Of a stretch of DNA of 24,455 nucleotides, positions 22,580-24,455 are shown one piece after another. Under the pieces are notes generated by a model. It was not told where the DNA came from, made no database searches, and saw only the letters and a program-made list of their open reading frames with translations. Each line of letters starts with the position of its first letter. Within the stretch, counting starts at the first letter, position 1. This stretch comes from Syntrophaceae bacterium UBA1062 (lineage in GTDB: Bacteria > Desulfobacterota > Desulfomonilia > UBA1062): the NCBI GenBank assembly GCA_002316295.1, contig DCDF01000255.1, positions 10,566 through 35,020 on the forward strand, given 5' to 3'. The position numbers were made by a program, and so were the translations under genes.

Positions 22580-24298
22580 ATGAAAAAAAGACAGGAACAC
22601 AATGGAGTACTGGGCAATGAAAAGGGGAGGAAAATCGGACCGGAAGGGAGTCCAGATGTGCACCGTTCGCAGTGGTATCCGCTCTCGCACCCTCGGACGA
22701 GCGAGATACCCTATCTTTTGTATCCCACCCGCATCACGCAGGAACAGAACGACGCAATCAGGAAGATCTGGGACTCCGGCCTCTACGGCGGCAAAGACTT
22801 CGCCCCCTTCGACATCCGCGAGGTGCCGAACAAATACCGCCTCGGCCAGGTGCTCTCCTGCGGGCTGAAGGCCACCTGCGCCACCTATTCCCAGCACTGG
22901 CAGGGCATGTACTTCGACTGGACCTTCAACAGCGAATGCCGCGAGGCCTTTTCGCGAATGAACGTGAAGAAGGCGGGCGAGAGGTTCTCTGAAAACGCGT
23001 TTGCCACCGTGGTCATGATCAACACCGGTTACAAGGGAGTGTTCATGGACATCCTCTCACTGAGGCGCAAGCCGATCCCGCCCAGCGTCTACAGCCTCGA
23101 AAACCTGGACATGGGCACTTTCGAACAGAACATCAAGAGCGCGGTGGGTGCGGTGCTGGGGGGCGGCATCGGCGTGAACGTGATCAAGTATTCCCTGTGC
23201 GACGAGCTCGCCCGGGGGCTGAACCGGGCGGGATACGAGATCCTCAAGCGGCTCGTCATGCTGCCGGGCATGGACCCCGGAGGCAAGATCGTGGGCATCA
23301 TTCAGCTCGGCTTCAAGCAGAAGGAGGACCGCGCCGTGTTCGATCCCGGCATCATGGCCCTGGCGGGCGCAAAGCTCATCGAGCGCAAGAGCGAGCGGAG
23401 AAACGCCGATTTCAGCCTGTCTGTCGAGCCTGAGGTCATGGACAACTTCGTGAACAGCTTCAACAGCACACTCTCTCGCCTCAACGCCCGGGAGGCCGTG
23501 AAGCTTCTGATCCTGGACGGCGCCACAAGCAAGGGCCGGACGATTCTCGCCATGATGAGAAACCGTGTGAAAAGAGGCATGGACAAGGCCTTTACCGAGG
23601 TGATCCAGGCGTATGACAAGAACCTTGCCGATCCGAGGTTCGCGTCACAGGATTTCCAGACATACAAACAGACCGCGGAAATGATCGTCGATTTCGGCAT
23701 GAAGGTGCTCAAGCCCCGGGAGGACGGCCATAAGATGGTTTTCATCGCAATCGATATGCATGAGGCACAATCCCGCGGCCTTCCGATCGATGTGGTGGAG
23801 CATGCGGTGGGCGAGGCGATCCAGGCCGGGCTCAACTCCATTCATCTGGATGCGACCACCGATGTGCCCGCCGGCGACGACATGAAATACGGCGCCTTCT
23901 GCATGACCGGCCCCATCCACTCCGCAGAGCTTCTCGACAGCGATGACGTGCTCGCCGGCGGCGTCGGAAAGGGGTTCACCGACATCCTTGCCCCGGCGAT
24001 AACTCCCGGCGACAAGCTGCAGGCCATCATCTCCATCTGCGCCAAAAGAGAGCAGGACGCCATGATCGCCGAGCGGCAGGCCATGGACAACCGGAAATCC
24101 GTCAACGACATCTTCTGGTACCGCACCTGGAACCATCCGGAAGGCAAGAAGCTCAGCCTTCCTCACTGGATATCATTCGCCGATGTCCTGAACGTGGTGC
24201 CTATCGAAGGCAACGACGTCCGTCTGAAGGAAAAGGGCTTGCCCGAACACCTGCCGGAAGAACATCCCCTGACCGCAAAGATATTGACCCGATCGTAG
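22580..24298 (+). CDS. unrecognised 572-residue soluble protein
   Basis: A clear gene: GGAGG 7 bases before the ATG, a good promoter, GC-rich coding bias and a 3' hairpin. I do not recognise the family. There is no signal peptide or membrane helix. The first 35 residues are charged and probably disordered. Visible features are a segment with three cysteines and many aromatics (SCGLKATCATYSQHWQGMYF, 93-112; Cys94, Cys100, Cys120) and a glycine-rich turn AVLGGGIGVN (191-200). Further on are LPGMDPGGKIVGIIQLGF (228-245), ILDGATSKGR (311-320), IAIDMHEAQSRG (389-400) and an acidic IHLDATTDVPAGDD (421-434). Alternating hydrophobic strands and glycine turns suggest an alpha/beta enzyme, and DGATSKGR or LDATTD could contribute phosphate or metal contacts, but that is guesswork. 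No close neighbour gene hints at its job. Confidence 0.85.
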   Translation: MKKRQEHNGVLGNEKGRKIGPEGSPDVHRSQWYPLSHPRTSEIPYLLYPTRITQEQNDAIRKIWDSGLYGGKDFAPFDIREVPNKYRLGQVLSCGLKATCATYSQHWQGMYFDWTFNSECREAFSRMNVKKAGERFSENAFATVVMINTGYKGVFMDILSLRRKPIPPSVYSLENLDMGTFEQNIKSAVGAVLGGGIGVNVIKYSLCDELARGLNRAGYEILKRLVMLPGMDPGGKIVGIIQLGFKQKEDRAVFDPGIMALAGAKLIERKSERRNADFSLSVEPEVMDNFVNSFNSTLSRLNAREAVKLLILDGATSKGRTILAMMRNRVKRGMDKAFTEVIQAYDKNLADPRFASQDFQTYKQTAEMIVDFGMKVLKPREDGHKMVFIAIDMHEAQSRGLPIDVVEHAVGEAIQAGLNSIHLDATTDVPAGDDMKYGAFCMTGPIHSAELLDSDDVLAGGVGKGFTDILAPAITPGDKLQAIISICAKREQDAMIAERQAMDNRKSVNDIFWYRTWNHPEGKKLSLPHWISFADVLNVVPIEGNDVRLKEKGLPEHLPEEHPLTAKILTRS

Positions 24299-24319
24299 AA
24301 CCCTGTGGTATGGAATCAT

Positions 24320-24359
24320 CCGGGGCAGCCCGGCAGGAGATCCTGCCGGGCTGCCCCGG
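24320..24359. terminator. perfect 19-bp hairpin after the 572-residue protein gene
   Basis: Bases 24320-24338 are fully complementary to 24341-24359 with only two bases between, so the fold would open to a small loop. It begins 21 bases after the stop codon. No T-tract follows on either strand, so termination would have to be factor-assisted. A role as a boundary or mRNA-stabilising structure is equally possible. Confidence 0.55.
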
Positions 24360-24375
24360 GCTCTTGCCGAAAAAC

Positions 24376-24423
24376 TGTATACACACTATACACTGGTGTA
24401 AATAATGTATACATCTGTATACA
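24376..24423. repeat. array of TGTATACA palindromes, probable operator
   Basis: TGTATACA, an 8-bp perfect palindrome, occurs at 24376-24383, 24406-24413 and 24416-24423, with starts 30 and 10 bases apart, i.e. on the same helix face. Weaker copies (six of eight bases) are at 24385-24392 and 24397-24404. A separate dyad, TACAC-TG-GTGTA, spans 24389-24400. It lies in an AT-rich intergenic stretch that continues to the window edge. Cooperative binding of a dimeric repressor or activator controlling a gene beyond 24455 is the simplest reading. The regulator is not identified. Confidence 0.55.
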
Positions 24424-24455
24424 GGCAGCACTCTTGCGCTGATAATAATATTGCG

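Overview
This is a GC-rich bacterial chromosome segment with about 22 protein-coding genes on both strands and no rRNA, tRNA, CRISPR array or recognisable transposon. The gene set suggests a Desulfobacterota-type (former Deltaproteobacteria) anaerobe that handles acyl-CoAs. Pointers are the PAS/LuxR sensors with an N-terminal coiled coil of the MTERPSYEEL type, the CxxC-tailed PAS protein, a LarA-like protein, two crotonases, the serA-purA pair and the yebC-ruvC-ruvA-ruvB order. This placement is inference; nothing was searched.

Layout. 1-3150: an FKBP-type prolyl isomerase (minus) is divergent from an SDR oxidoreductase followed by a LarA-like (DUF2088) protein (plus). 3425-11220: all genes lie on the minus strand. 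Read in transcription order they are a crotonase with an isomerase-like active site, a YheT-type alpha/beta hydrolase, a small NfeD-like membrane protein, a PAS protein with two CxxC pairs, a Nudix hydrolase, a gamma-carbonic-anhydrase-fold protein, an M29 aminopeptidase and a PAS-PAS-LuxR regulator. 11378-14370: a promoter with a consensus -35, then serA and purA as a two-gene operon closed by a hairpin terminator. 14381-16866: a FmdB-type zinc ribbon (minus), a dienoyl-CoA isomerase (plus) and a protein with two PilZ motifs (plus). 17141-21725: a minus-strand run of yebC-ruvC-ruvA-ruvB with start/stop overlaps, then a HAD phosphatase and a nucleotide-sugar 4-epimerase. 21783-22579: about 800 bases without a convincing gene, ending in an AT-rich block, a good sigma-70-type promoter and a structured leader. 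22580-24298: a 572-residue soluble protein I do not recognise, followed by a perfect 19-bp hairpin. 24376-24423: three copies of the palindrome TGTATACA at 30- and 10-bp steps, which look like an operator for a gene beyond the right edge.

How the genes fit together. Most of the window is housekeeping: serine and purine synthesis, Holliday-junction processing, protein folding. The accessory content is acyl-CoA isomerisation (two crotonases, possibly the SDR) and signalling (two PAS proteins and one c-di-GMP receptor candidate). The least explained parts are the 572-residue protein with its promoter and leader, the LarA homologue with altered catalytic positions, and the palindrome array at the right edge.
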